In this document: positions 29,136 to 42,026 of the stretch, piece by piece
How the letters are laid out: each line of letters begins with the position of its first letter
Numbering within the stretch: position 1 is the first letter of the stretch
NCBI GenBank assembly: GCA_021229015.1
Contig: CM037781.1
Location: forward strand, 39,291,897 to 39,355,896
Reading direction: 5' to 3'
DNA length: 64,000 nucleotides
From: Solen grandis
Lineage: Eukaryota; Mollusca; Bivalvia; Adapedonta; Solenidae
The notes under the pieces: generated by a model
What the model was told of the DNA's origin: nothing
Seen by the model: the letters and a program-made list of their open reading frames with translations, nothing else
The model's database searches: none
Position numbers and translations under genes: made by a program

Positions 29136-29600
29136 ATGGTGGCATATTTCTGCCAGCCACTTATCCACTTAACTATGTTGAAACTTTTCTGAAAAATTGT
29201 CACACAGTCAGTTAGTATCTGGCAAGTAGAAAACTTTCGTGTTATCCTCTTAGGTATCTTAACAGAACAAAACTGTCTGTTAGTGCCCACTACTGCCAGC
29301 CATATATTCACTTAAGATAACTGGATATCTCGTCTTTTTTCAAGTTAGTCAGTTAAATTATGTCGATAACAAGCATTTTTTCACATAATTATCTGGAAAA
29401 CGGCATGATATCCAGTAAAAATAAGTGAGTATGTGATTGGCAGTAGTGGGCCATAACAGACAGTTTAGTCCTGTTAAGATACCTAAGTAGATAACTTGAA
29501 AATTTGCTACTTGCCAGATACTAACTGAATATGTGACAATTTTTCAGAAAAGTTTCAACATAGCTAAGTGGATAAGTGGCTGGCAGAAATATGCCACCAT
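29136..29600. mobile_element. Fold-back MITE with about 170-bp arms
   Basis: ATGGTGGCATATTTCTGCC at the left is mirrored by GGCAGAAATATGCCACCAT at the right. Similarity runs well inward through GACAGT/ACTGTC and CCCACTACTGCCA blocks. No coding capacity. Confidence 0.8.
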
Positions 29601-29899
29601 AGTTTGACGTTTTTTACTATCTTTTATCATTTAACAGCTGTTAGCGACCCCAACTACCATTTACTGGATGAACCTGCACTGGAGAGGAAACATGATAGAA
29701 GAAAATCAGTTTTTTTATGTTACTTCTATTGATATTACTTTGTTAAAATTGTCACGAAAGTGTATTGTAGTAACTTGATACTCCTTGTATTATGTTACCG
29801 GTGTTTTGTTTAAATGTAGAGCGTGAACAAGTTAAGTGAATTGTATAATAGGACTTACAGTGGAAGTGAGCTAGTGTTGTGATACGGATGAACGACTGA

Positions 29900-30001
29900 T
29901 GAATGAATGAATGAATGAATGAATGAATGAATGAATGAATGAGTGAATGAATGAATGAATGAATGAATGAATGAATGAATGAATGAATGAATGAATGAAT
30001 G
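29900..30001 (+). repeat. (GAAT)n microsatellite, about 25 units
   Basis: Near-perfect tetranucleotide run with one GAGT interruption. Confidence 0.95.
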
Positions 30002-30094
30002 CTGTTATGAGTTAGTGCTCCTGTTATTGGTAAGTTGTAGGAAATTATTGGTTGACGATGAACTGAAGTATGTCATAATTGGAAACAACAGCTG

Positions 30095-30197
30095 TCGGAA
30101 CATCGTCGAATACCCCTGGCTGACTTATTCCGTTCCTCTACATGACATCATATAGATGATCTATCGATCGGCCGTGGGTATCCGACGATGCTGCCGG
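30095..30197. mobile_element. Short TIR element (CATCGTCGGATACCC family), copy 1
   Basis: TCGGAACATCGTCGAATACCC is mirrored by GGGTATCCGACGATG with CTGCCGGA after it. About 100 bp. Confidence 0.55.
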
Positions 30198-30239
30198 AAC
30201 GGCACGTGAAGGAATATAGGTCCAAGGGTGTCAAATGGT

Positions 30240-30350
30240 CAAGTTATCAAATGGAAACAAGGTGAACGGACCGACGGATCGACCGACGGACAGACCGACC
30301 GAAAATTTGCAAAACAATATGCTCTTTCTTCTTCGTAAGGGGCATAATAA
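30240..30350 (-). mobile_element. Fragment of a pearl-like 5' end
   Basis: Read on the minus strand it gives ATTATGCCCCTTACGAAG, CATATTGTTTTGC and then a GTCGGTCTGTCCGTCGG run. This is the same layout (ATGCCCC hairpin, then GTCC microsatellite) as at 1404, without the core repeats. Confidence 0.5.
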
Positions 30351-31769
30351 ACTGATATTTAATGCTTATTCAAACTGATAAGATGCTAATTCCAAAACGT
30401 CTGCGAGCAACTAACATACAGTATATAAATTCATTCTAAAACCATCGTCGGAAATCCCACGTTGGCTTAATACGCTTTGCTTCTAAGTGATAACGGAATA
30501 TATACCGTGTGTTTGCAACGATGTTCAAAGACACAATTCAAACGCACTTGAAACATTTCATATTTTTTTAGTAACCTGAAGTCTTGAAATTTGAGACAGT
30601 TAAATACAGTACGTTATATAAACCATCCCAAAATTACAAAGAAAAAAGGGTTTTCTATTTCATTTAAGAATTTAAGTATACCTTGGCGCAGTGTTCGGCG
30701 CCCGCCAATGCACCTCAGACAAATATCAGTCAACAGTTCATGTTAAATGAACTTCAGCGTACACAACACGTTGTCATTTTATTTGACTGTAAAACGCTTA
30801 ATAGGGCTTGGTTTTCTATAGTTCGGGTTTGTAAATAAACTTTACTTCACCAAAGGTTTAAATGATTGCACCAATGTAAACATCTCGGCTGATGTATAGC
30901 CACCTTAAATCATTCAATAAAGCGTGCTGTAAGTATTAAACCGAGGTTTGAATCTGTAATTGAGAAAACCGAAATGACAAAATCGATATCCCCTGATCGG
31001 CCATTCACTGACTGAGTCGGATATACGTTATGTAGAAACACATAAACTTTTATGTCTATTCGCGAAAATCACGGTTGAATGAATATTTTATGATGGAATG
31101 ATAAGAATATATGGATCGAAAGACAAACGGTCACAGCGTGCAGACGGATGTTTAAATGTGCATAAAATAACAGGATTGAAAAATAAAAACATTGATATAG
31201 GATATATACATATATATTTTACTCTGATATAGATTGAAAGACAGAAAGGTGCACAAACGGACGTACGGACGAGTTGAATGGACGGACCGACGGGTCGATA
31301 GATCAATTATTAATAAAAAAAATAAAAATAAAATAATTAAGTTTGGTGACTTTATGTGTAATTAAGAGGTTTTGTAAAACCGCAGCAAAATGCAGGAAAT
31401 TAAGTTGCATGTCATTATAGAAAATAAATGAAATAAACTACATGTATTTATTTCAAACTTCATGTTATTTCATCCTGCATGTTGAGTAAAACAATAAGCG
31501 GTTAAAGTCTCCTTATCCCAGGTTGATATCGGTGTCTAGAGGGAAATGTGCCGTTATCGACACTGAGAGTATCGATTGATGACAGGCTTAATATCTCACC
31601 GTGTGGGCTGGGTCTGCATGCTGGGGTCAAATGTTACGTGCGTAGAGCCCTAGCAACGAATGTAAACATAAAACAGATGTTATATGATTTATCTGTTTGG
31701 TCTGTTGACATCCGGCCTGCTTTGCACGCATACATGCATACTGATCAAGTTTAAGATTGTTTTACGGTA
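30351..31769. other. Gene-free stretch before the second gap
   Basis: AT-rich. A short GGACGGACCGACGG-type run (31258-31300) may be a leftover microsatellite of a pearl-like element. Nothing else seen. Confidence 0.45.
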
Positions 31770-31869
31770 NNNNNNNNNNNNNNNNNNNNNNNNNNNNNNN
31801 NNNNNNNNNNNNNNNNNNNNNNNNNNNNNNNNNNNNNNNNNNNNNNNNNNNNNNNNNNNNNNNNNNNNN
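31770..31869. other. 100-base assembly gap
   Basis: Exactly 100 N. A TTAA-flanked MITE starts 8 bp after it. Confidence 0.98.
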
Positions 31870-31876
31870 GATAAGA

Positions 31877-32031
31877 TTAACCCTTACCCTGCTGGAACCT
31901 TAAGTGCTAACCTTTACTGTTGGCTGACCAACTACAAGCTTTCATATTGTTATCCCTAAAATTGATAATGGACAGTTCCAAAAAGGATGCCAGCTAAGTC
32001 CATTTGAGAAATTCAGCAGGTTAAGGGTTAA
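31877..32031. mobile_element. 155-bp TTAA-flanked MITE next to the gap
   Basis: TTAACCCTTACCCTGCTGGA and (complement) TTAACCCTTAACCTGCTGAA form the ends, with TTAA at both edges. It starts 8 bp after the N gap. Confidence 0.65.
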
Positions 32032-32641
32032 GATGCGATTTCCCTCAATTTTCAAGATGTTCCTTAGGAAACATTAATTATATCTTACATTTAATCTTAA
32101 CTTACAGGTGAAAAGCAGGAGCATTGATAAATATTTACTTATCTTGAAAGAATTTCCGAAACTGACTTAAACAGCCACTTTCAGCATCATTTGACTGTTT
32201 GCCATTTCGAGATTTCCGAAGATTACCGAGTTGTCCCGATAGGATATGAATCATTTGTAGACTTCTGTCATAATGCATCATTTTTTTTCTTCATATTCAT
32301 GACATAACGTAACGAAGATGATTACAATGGTGGTGCCACTATCTTTGTATCATATAACAAACTTGTATTGTGAATATTATTATTCATGAAGAAGAATGAA
32401 TAAAAATTATGCAAGGAAACTGAGAACGGTTTATCCATATAACACAGCCGAGGCAGACACACACACAAACATAATTGCTCGGATCGAAACGTATGCTCCA
32501 AAATCTGTCATTAAACATAAATTACCCTTTTAGTCAATTGTAGAGTTCAAAATAGAGGAACCCAATTCTGAGATAGACTTACACTCATTTATATATACAC
32601 ATTGTAACTTTTTGATGAAATGAAATGTACAGTATAGCTAT

Positions 32642-32750
32642 TGCCCATCCATCGTCGGATACCCCGGCCACGGCTGCTCATTACGCTACTCTCCATATAT
32701 CATCATGGAGAGTAATGGAACACATTGACTTTGTCCGACGATGTTGCCCA
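32642..32750. mobile_element. Short TIR element (CATCGTCGGATACCC family), copy 2
   Basis: TGCCCATCCATCGTCGGA is mirrored by TCCGACGATGTTGCCCA. Contains an inner hairpin (ACTCTCCAT / ATGGAGAGT). Confidence 0.55.
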
Positions 32751-34234
32751 GCTGAAAATGTAAAACAAAATATCAATGCTGCCAAATGACCAAAGGTACT
32801 ATTAAATGTCACTTTATTTACACTGTGTATTGGGTAGGGGGCATGTTATCTAAATTGATGATAAGACAATGTTTTAATAGCACTACCTTTTGCTGGTGTT
32901 CGGATCTCCGGGCACCTTTATTTAAATACCGTGTGCATTTTACCGGGCTTCCACGAATTTTAACAGAACCAAATTTATGATATTGATTTTTAACTTTTTA
33001 ATTCAACGGATTTGATTTAAGATGGTTTCTATTGTGTGGATAGAAAATATCAACTGCGTGCACATTCAGTACCCACTGAGAAACAACTGCAATTATATAA
33101 TGTTCAAAAGTCAGGATATAATTAAATTTTATTATATTGTACTTTTAGTCTGAATACATATAGTACGCCATCCATGAAAGATGTTGAATAGTCAATACGT
33201 TCACGACACGACAGAAGTCGTTGGTTTTCGACAACACTACTGTAGTACATGGATACAACTGTGATGTGTAGACAAATCGCACAATATCTTCAGCCATCCC
33301 ATTAAGTGTAAATACGAGTATGGGTAGTTACGCATACAGGTGTGTAAAGTACGTACAGCATCAGATATCACTGTTCGTGCGTGTATGTATATAAATGTAC
33401 TATTATTGGACTACCGTGTGTATATACAGAGCGGAACCGAGAAGGACATAGCATATTTAGTTTAAACATATTTTAATTCAAAATACTTGAAATGGGGTCA
33501 GGCAACAAGTTTTATCCAACTTCGGACCTTCCCTTAGATTATTACAATTTCTAACATTACAGAAATGGCGTGCGTTATGTATACTAGTATATGTAAATAT
33601 AAATCTTTATGAAATCTCATCATTGTTACAACATAAATACAAATAAAAGGCTTTGCAATAACTAATATTTGCTAATGTAATAGCATTGTTTACCCGACAT
33701 TAAATTAAAAAGTCAATGTGAAAAATTAAGTATGTATTTTTGAAAATAGAAAAAAAACAGTGTTAATGATAAAATTAAGATTATTGAAATTACTTTCACT
33801 ATTTGATTCATTGATAGTTTTTTATATATGGTGCGGATGTTTGGGATATATATTATTTCAAAGAAATAGACAAATAAAATTCTGCAAAAACGTACAAGGA
33901 GTACGTCCACAAACATCTAATGTTGCAGTTCTAAATTTCAAGAAAGAAAGGGCGTTTAAATTTTGGATAAGTCCTGATTAACCCATGAATTGTATATTCT
34001 TTGAACAAATGAATACTTGTAATTCCTTGCACATTGTAAATCATAATAAACCCTGCAATGATTTGTACAGCTGCAAAAAGGTTTAGTGGATACGTTTGGT
34101 TTTAGTTTTCTTTTTAATGATTCAAATTGATGTAGATTGTTTGCCTATTTTAAAACAAAAACTTCGGGATCAATATCTTCATCAATGGATTGAAACTGTG
34201 AATGACTGACCAAAATTAGATTATTATAAAGAAT
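32751..34234. other. Gene-free 1.5 kb
   Basis: AT-rich sequence without recognisable exons or element ends. Confidence 0.45.
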
Positions 34235-34391
34235 TTAACCCTTTCCCTCATATAGACTCTTTTTGAGGCACTCATTAGGTACCACATGAAGCATGATCTG
34301 CAGAAAACCACAGTTAAACCTTACCAAATTTAATTATAAAATCCTCATTTCCAGACCACTGAGGAGCAGCGAACAGCATAAAACCTGATCA
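34235..34391 (+). mobile_element. TTAA-type MITE, copy 5, truncated in the hairpin
   Basis: Starts at TTAACCCTTTCCCTCAT and is collinear with the family until AAAACCTGATCA inside the first hairpin arm, where unrelated AT-rich sequence takes over. Confidence 0.8.
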
Positions 34392-35400
34392 AATTATTAT
34401 TACCGTTATTCATATGTTTCTCGCATAAATATCTGTTTCAGAAAGTGTTGTGTTTCAACTATATTTTATGGTCATAAGACGTACTAGTATGATAAAATGA
34501 TATTCCATTCTGGTTCATGTTCGTAGATGAATATTATAATCTATGGCTATATGTACGGACCCGTGAAAGATTTTTAGATCAACACATACAAATCTTAAAA
34601 CGTTGTAAAGAAAATATTGATGCAACTTAAATACAGTAAGCATAAATGGTCGGCAATGTATTGGTGTTCATAAGATACAGAGCATTACGAATTGAAAATA
34701 ACAACTTAATATATCGTATCCGCGTCTGTACAGTTTTAGACACCGGGCGCTGTCCCAATAGCCATGTATATTCCATCATTCAATCAGGGATGATCGACAT
34801 AAAATTGTATCAGATTCTACGATATATTTCTCTGATAAATAATGTAATCAGGATATTTTTAACATGTTTTTGATATTTAATGTCGTTGTATCTCAGGATA
34901 TAGCGACAGTTTGTTTAATGAATACTGCGCATAAAAATTCGGAAAGTAGTTCGTAAAGGTTAACCTATAGATACATATCAACCCTGTCCCAATAAACCAA
35001 TAAACAAACAAACGTAACCCTGTCACAAACTAAATTTTAATACAAAAAAAGATCATTCCATTCCGACGGGAATACGTACGCGTGTCTGTGATTTCAAAAT
35101 GCCATGCCTTGCACTAACTTAATTAAAAGCTATATATAATGAGCAGTATTTTTCAATTTGCAGTCCTTAGGACTATCGTCGTTTGGTTCTTCCGTTGTAA
35201 AAGATACCATTTGGAAATGAAATGAATGGTTTGAAATTATTTCGGTCACTTAGACAGTTTCATCCTTTGAGTTGTAATCTTTTGTTCTTTGGTAACAAAG
35301 AATTGCCTTATTAAAGAAATATTTTAATTTTCGATGCTGTGCAAACTTATATCAAGGACACAAGACGTTTTGGAGAGTAAATGCTGTAGCTTATAGATTA
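34392..35400. other. Gene-free 1.0 kb
   Basis: No exon, repeat end or inverted repeat recognised. Confidence 0.45.
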
Positions 35401-35425
35401 TTCATGTATATAAATTTTTCATGTT

Positions 35426-35432
<7 letters not shown>

Positions 35433-35505
<73 letters not shown>
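35433..35505. repeat. (CT)n-(AT)n compound microsatellite
   Basis: 17 CT units directly followed by about 19 AT units. Confidence 0.95.
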
Positions 35506-35508
<3 letters not shown>

Positions 35509-35857
35509 ACTTTCAGTCAATGTAGGCTTCTAGCTGATTACAAAAATAGCCTATCATTATTTGTTGTTTTTCTCTTTCAATTGAAACAGATTGACATTAT
35601 AAATCTACCACTGTTTATACAATTATACTGACTAAGTATAATTTACTTATGTACCTTTTTATTTTATTTTGTTTTATTTACTACTCCTTTACTTTTACAT
35701 TCTAATGTTATTGCCCATTCTATTGACATTTGTTATGTGCCATATATTTTGAATATCATAAAGGGTTTAATGGGGGAGAGCCGTAACTAAGTTTTTTAAC
35801 TTGTTGCTTGGCCTGTTTGCCTTTTACTTGGTTTGTATGTATGTATGTATGTATGTA

Positions 35858-36016
35858 CAGGCCCGGATCCAGAATTTTTCCACTGGGGGGGCCAAAGTCT
35901 GAATGTGGTGTGAGTGCTAGGGGGTGCGGGGGCATGCTCCCCCGGAAAAAAAAGGTTTTTAGTGTAACGGAGATGCATTCTGAATGGTATCTGGGGATAT
36001 AAGTGATTTTTTTATG

Positions 36017-36018
<2 letters not shown>
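35858..36018 (+). mobile_element. Partial hAT-like element end
   Basis: CAGGCCCGGATCCAGAATTT resembles the end at 60015. A G-rich stretch and GAGATGCATTCTGAATGG follow, then a T36 tract. The other end was not found. Confidence 0.4.
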
Positions 36019-36055
<37 letters not shown>

Positions 36056-36078
36056 AAACTTGAAGACCATGGATCTAA

Positions 36079-36928
36079 TGCCTAGGTCCCACTGGAGAAA
36101 AATCATCGGCGATGTGGAAATACACAAATTTTCTCCCGATGGCATCAGATGTTTGAGCCAAAAAGACGGAACAGTCCCATGAAAAGCTTCGGGATTGGTC
36201 CGTTGAACGTTCACTGATGTTTCGGTTATGGTACAATGGCCTTGTATTATCGAAGATGGCTCCTGATGCTCGTGAATTTTTTCCGATGGAAGGTGAATTG
36301 GAGCTTCACCGAATTTGAAACATCATTGGGGGAATATCCCCGTAGGGGATGTATCGTTGCATCGAACCATCCTAGGTGCCTCGGGGAAGATTATGGAGAT
36401 TATGAGAATTTGGTGATGGACAAAATCAAGGGGGTTTATGAGGATGATCCCAGCAAATGTCCCATGGCCTGTTTGACCGTCTCAGTCTAAAGTTGACCAA
36501 AAAAGCAACAAATATTAGAGTGCGCTTGCCGAATTTTTGCGAATATTCTGAGATTCTATCACAAAATCTGGAATGTGTCACAGAAAGGTCGCCGAACCTT
36601 CGAGACATCACCGAAGCCTAGGGTGTTCCTCGGAGGAAAAAATATTTCGCGGAATCTCCGTGAATGCCTCCCAGGAGCTTCTGGGAAGCTATGCGTATGT
36701 TTGCTCGGCCTGTTTTCCCCGATAAAACTTCGAGAACATATAGGGAAAAAATTTCAATGCAAGCAATGAAGTTCTCCCGAGGTCTCCCGATGACTCCACA
36801 TGGCTCGCAATGCTTTCGAAGCTTCCGCGGGACACAGGGGAAACTGTTCCCGACGCCTCCCGAGGCTCATCAATTTCCATCGGGAGTACATTCCCTAGGC
36901 AAAAAATGTCAAGTTGGACTGAGCCTTG
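36079..36928. mobile_element. GC-richer 850-bp unit with weak terminal inverted repeats
   Basis: The left end CCTAGGTCCCACTGGAG and right end (complement) GCTCAGTCCAACTTGAC match loosely. The interior is richer in CCGA/TCGG than its surroundings and contains several short ORFs without recognisable domains. Probably a decayed DNA transposon derivative. Confidence 0.4.
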
Positions 36929-38430
36929 AGCAATATAATTTTATATTTTACCTTCGCAAAGCCATGTTTTTGAATAACTACTGTGCAATAGTATTTGACT
37001 ACAGTTGTATTAAAAAAATGACGGAAGTAAAGGGCTGGGGGAGGCAGACAGGCATAAAAAAAAAAAAAAATTTTTTAAAAAGGTGACTTGTATACACTAT
37101 CAATTAGTGAATGCTTTGAATAGTCATCAGTTTTAGACTCAACATTGTAAAGACAGTTTGTTTAAATCTGAGGAAAAAAATAACTTTAAACATATTTTGT
37201 CAAATATGTTGAAGGGAATACCGGGTATATGCTGTATAAGGTTCGAACGTGGTAATCTTGACTGTCTAATTGTCGATCTGGAAGAAGCCTTCATACACAC
37301 ACTTCCCAGATAAAAAAAATCAGGCGCACGTTTTAGGGTCGGGCGGTTGCAGAAGGTTTGGGCCCCTTCTGCGTGTCGATTTTTGGTACATTTTTTTTCT
37401 AAATGTTAAATCAGTGACAAAACAAACAATATTTAGTAATAAAAGATGTTGATATTTAATATAAAATCTTTAATATCCATTTTATTTCGCACATAAATTG
37501 TGTTTTCTGTGCATTAGTATTTCGTATTCATCGACTTATCAGTAACATTGCTCAATGACTGATTACCTGGATTTGATTTGAATTAGTGATCATGCATAAT
37601 CTACATATACATTGTCCCAAAATATGGATTGTCCCAAAATATGGCAGATGGAAATTTTCAAATTCTTTTATTTCATATTCATGTTTTTTTGTGTTTTTTT
37701 TATAATTTTAAAATACACCAGGGCTTTATATTAAGAGACCATGAATACACATACATGCAGATTATTATATTTGTAAATATTAAAAAGTGAACATGATGAT
37801 GTATCGGCCTACTGTTTGTATTTATTCCTTTCAGGAAAAATATTTAGGAGTTAGTTTCATAAAAATAATACTTAAAAAGTTATGTAAAAATAGTAAAGCT
37901 GATGACATTTAGAAACACAACCCATTTCTGATTAAGTTTAATTTGCATGGCTAGCGATAGGTATGCATCTTCTCTGCAGTTTGCTACAGCAAAAAAAAAA
38001 AAAAAAAAAAGATCATTACCTTTTTTTACTTTTTCAAAAACGAAATCGGCAACTTTTCATACCTGAAAGTTCATCATCCTGCCGGCAACTAATTAGCCCG
38101 CTTTTAAGGCAAGATTTAAAACTTTATGCATGTAGAGAAAGGTAAATTAAAAAATTTGTTGAGTAGATTTCGTTAAAGTAGTTTTTATTATTATTATTAT
38201 TTATTTATTCTTTTGGGCTCTAGTGAAATTGTTTCGATGCTAATTACATTTAATGTCCAGCTTAGCTTAGTTGTTTTATGCTATTTCTTAAACTGCATTT
38301 GCCTAGAATAGTTTATAGTTGTTACTGATACAAATTTTTGGTAATTGTATTTTTCACAATTGTTAGATTGCTCGGCAGACGACATGTAAATTTCTCTCAA
38401 TCAGTGAACGTGTCGGCAGTACCTTAAACT
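36929..38430. other. Gene-free 1.5 kb left of the fold-back element
   Basis: AT-rich, with A/T homopolymers near 37062 and 37991. Nothing else recognised. Confidence 0.45.
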
Positions 38431-39228
38431 ATGGAACGCCACAGCTGTCTTATGTTCGGTATTGATGTTAAGATGGGTCCATATAGCATTTTTAGGGATC
38501 GTGTTATCATCATGTGGGGTTGTAATGTCATCTTGTTGGGTTGTTTATCATCATGTGGGTTGTAATTCATCTTGTTGGGTTTTGGGGTGGAGTTGTAATG
38601 TCATTGTGTGAGGTTATAAAGACATGTGTGGTTGTTAAGTCATTATATGAGACTGTAATATCATCATTTTGGGGTTGATTTGCCATTTTGGGTGGTGCAG
38701 TTGTCCTTCTGTGATGTCCACTTGACTTAATGTGTGGTGCAGTTGTCCTTCTGTGATGTCCACTTGACTTGCTATGTGATGCAGTTGTCATTCTGTTATG
38801 TCCACTTGATTGCTGTGTGATGCATTTTCCCTCTTTGATGTTCACTTGACTTGCTGTGCGGTGCAGTTGTCCTTCTGTGATATCCATTTGGCTTACTGAG
38901 CGGTGCAGTTGTCCTTCTGTTACCTCCACTTGACATTGTGATCGGTTGATTAGTATTTCATCCTGTTCATTATTATGCTGACATGTACAGGTAGTGTGCT
39001 GTGATGTTCTCTCCTATGTGGTTCATTCGGCACATGTACTGCTCGGATGAAGTCCGAAATGTTGCGAATTGACAACACCGAGTTGGTTTACCGTTATTTC
39101 CTTATTTCATTGTTTTCCTGTTTTCATTTATTTAACGTTGTATGTTAAAGGACAACCCAAATTTTAAGATCCCCCGTGTTAGACAATATACAAGTATATT
39201 TGCCAACTTTTGAAGTTGCAAAAAGTCA
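38431..39228. repeat. Left inverted arm of the fold-back element
   Basis: Pairs with 41745-42840. Order from the outside: a unique terminal 90 bp, a degenerate 21-bp-period zone (38510-38690), about six copies of a 42-bp unit (38695-38935), then inner unique sequence ending near AACTTTTGAAGTTGCAAA. Confidence 0.8.
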
Positions 39229-39640
39229 CATTCTAGTAGTATTTTTCAGGGGCGTAGCTTGGATTCACTAAATGTGTAGGTATGTTTTCCTACCGCGGAG
39301 GATCTGTCGGGGGACTTTGGATATTTGCATGGCCGTGTGAACAATCTGATTGGTTTTGAGGCTTTCTTTTCAATGGGAATATACCCATTTTATGTAGATT
39401 TTCAAGCAGTTATTTAATACTCATTAGTAGCCTTTACACTCATGACTCTCACTCATAACGCTCTGAGAACAAACGTGCATCTAGATCAGTTGTATGTAAG
39501 AACCTAATATCATAAATTTGTAATAATTATTGTTACGTGTGTGTGTTTGAATTACACGTGAGACTGACATTAGAGTTTTTATTTAATTCTTTCTGTTGAA
39601 ATACTGTGTTTTATCAGTGAGATTAAATCTGCATTTCACG

Positions 39641-39889
39641 TGGGGCCTCAGTGGCCGAGAGGGTAAAGTCGCTGACTTTAACACTCCCTCACCGCGTGGG
39701 TTCGAATCCCGGATTTTCATTCGGATTTTCATATGAGGAAGCCTTCCAGCTGGCTTGCGGTAGGTCGGTGGTTCTACCCGGATATTTCCGTGCATTCGGG
39801 GTCTTCCTCCACCTGTAATTAGCTTGACGTTGCTTTATGACTGAATACTGTCGAGGCGACAGCAAAAATCAAATAGTCAAGTCATATCT
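39641..39889 (+). mobile_element. tRNA-derived SINE, head type B, inside the fold-back element
   Basis: GTGGCCGAGAGGGTAAAGTC head, GGTTCGAATCC B box, shared body, tail CAAATAGTCAAGTC. Confidence 0.85.
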
Positions 39890-39994
39890 ATATCTCACAA
39901 TGTGGGTGATATAGATCTGCCGGGACTACCTATTTACATATAAAGGGTATGTACATGGATATGTAGCAGCAGTAAACATAAAATAAAAACAAAA

Positions 39995-40140
39995 TTTGTT
40001 TTGAGTGAATATGGAATACATCTCATCTCGATGTGATACATGTACAATCTTAACATTTTCGCGTGCGCTACGCACTCTTGAATATATTAAATAGAATCAC
40101 TTCTCGATGAGATATTTTCCATTTTCACTCAAAACAAACA
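39995..40140. mobile_element. Palindromic MITE, copy 2, inside the fold-back element
   Basis: TTTGTTTTGAGTGAATATGG is mirrored by CCATTTTCACTCAAAACAAA, with CGCGTGCGCTACGCAC in the core. Same layout and length as copy 1. Confidence 0.7.
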
Positions 40141-41354
40141 CATTTCCTCTATGTATTAATCAAACAGTGAAACCTGTTGACGTACTCCCTATAATATAAA
40201 TTTAATAACAGAAAACACATTATTAACGCTCTTAAACATCGTCATATCGATGCATAAATATTACATAAGGAGAACATATAGTTTCGTGCATTAGTGCATT
40301 TGCATTAGAAAAAACGTAAGTCTGAAAGGCAATATACACGTTTCAAGCAAAATTATTAACTTGTTTTAGGTCTGTCGTTTATAAAATATGTACCCTTAAA
40401 CACCCAGAGGAGAAAAGTAAATTTATGTATTTTGCCTCATAAAATCAAATTTCCGCAAAGCAGACTTTTTATTACCTAAGATGTGTCTTTTAAGAGATTA
40501 ACTTAAGAGATAACTGTCATAATAATAGTAATAATTTACGCATGTATGAGTATTGCGTGCGTGTGAATTACGTCTGCAGTAAATGTCATTTCATTTTTGA
40601 GATCATATAGATTGTGGTTTTGTCAGTTTACTGAACTGGAAGACCAATTTTCAGTATTTTCAATAATTTAAAATTTAGATAACTGTTGAGATGTTAAAAC
40701 AAAAATACGTTTTTCCAACTCACTCGTTATTGAAAACTATATAATTTTACGTTACATATAAACATAATATTGTTTATAATAATTCGAAAGTTCACTTTGA
40801 TACCATAGCACAGATTCTTTCTAATTGTTTGACCACTATTTCGCCTTTCCGGGCAGTTTTTATCTTTAGTCTTTGAAAAAAAAATTGTGTAGGCATGTGC
40901 CTAATGTACCTATAGAAAGGTACGCCGGTGTTTTTATGCAAATTCTCAATAAAAATGCAGTTTATGTTAAAAAAGCAAATATAACTATGTTTTGCTTTTT
41001 AGAATTTTATTACATCAGTGGATTTCATCTGAAAAGATAAAGAAAATATCTCCTGATAAAATACATTGCATTTTACAACATAACAAAACTGTAATTAGTA
41101 AAAAGTATTGCAAGTGAATGGAAATCAAAGAAACCTATCTGTTATGTTCAATTGTCTAAGCGAAATGTTTATATTTTATTATGAATTTTTTACTTAATTC
41201 TCAATAAAAAGTTTTAGTTACAAGAAAAGGCGTTTAAAAAGGGTGTTTTATTGATCAATATAATAATTTCAACAAATTTTATCAAAAGTTGTTGAAAGTT
41301 GTTGAATACAGTTTATCCTATCACCAGACTTACATTGTGGTATAAACTGCCTAT

Positions 41355-41577
41355 CGAACTTTAACACTAACTCAGCCCATCAACGCGTGGTTTCGTATCC
41401 CGGCAGGGTCATTAGGATTTTCATATGAGGAAGCCTTCCAGCTGGCTTGCGGTAGGTCGGTGGTACTACCCGAATGCCTCCGTGCATTCCGGGTCTTTCC
41501 CCTCCTGTAATTAGCTGGATGTCGCTATATGACTGAAATACTGTCGAAGCGACGGTAAACTCAAATAGTCAAGCCTT
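41355..41577 (+). mobile_element. tRNA-derived SINE, head type B, 5' part decayed, inside the fold-back element
   Basis: B box degenerate (GGTTTCGTATCCC), body intact, tail AACTCAAATAGTCAAGCC. Confidence 0.78.
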
Positions 41578-42026
41578 AGTCAGAAATAATAGGATAAATA
41601 GAATACTTGGTAAGTGTTGAATGAAGATAAGTTTATCCTGCTCGGTTTAGAAAATAAAAAACGCTCGCCAAGGATCGCGGTTTATTTTTAATCTTTTCGG
41701 ATGAAATTCACTGATGTAAAAAAGAAATTAATTAAAACAAAAGTATGTGAGTCTTTGCAACTTCAAAAGTTGGTAAATATACTTGTTTGTATATTGTCTA
41801 ACACAAAGGAATCTTAAAATTTGGGTGTGTTCCTTAACATCCAACATAAAAGAAATGAAAATAAGGAAATGTCCAACTCGGTGTCGTCAATGCGCAACAT
41901 TTCGGACTCCATCGGAACATTACATGTGCCGAATGAACCACAAAGGAGAGAACAACATCACAGCATACTACCTGTACATGACAGCATATTAATGAACAGG
42001 ATGTAATTCTAATCAACCGATCACAA

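Noticed and set aside
36236..37086. Several open frames of 60-140 codons
   Set aside because: They lie on both strands of a repeat-like unit and show no domain or splice support.
38567..38929. 120-codon frame with SSGHHRRTTAPHSK repeats as a repeat protein gene
   Set aside because: It is the left-arm copy of the minisatellite. The reading frame switches between units, as expected from non-coding drift.
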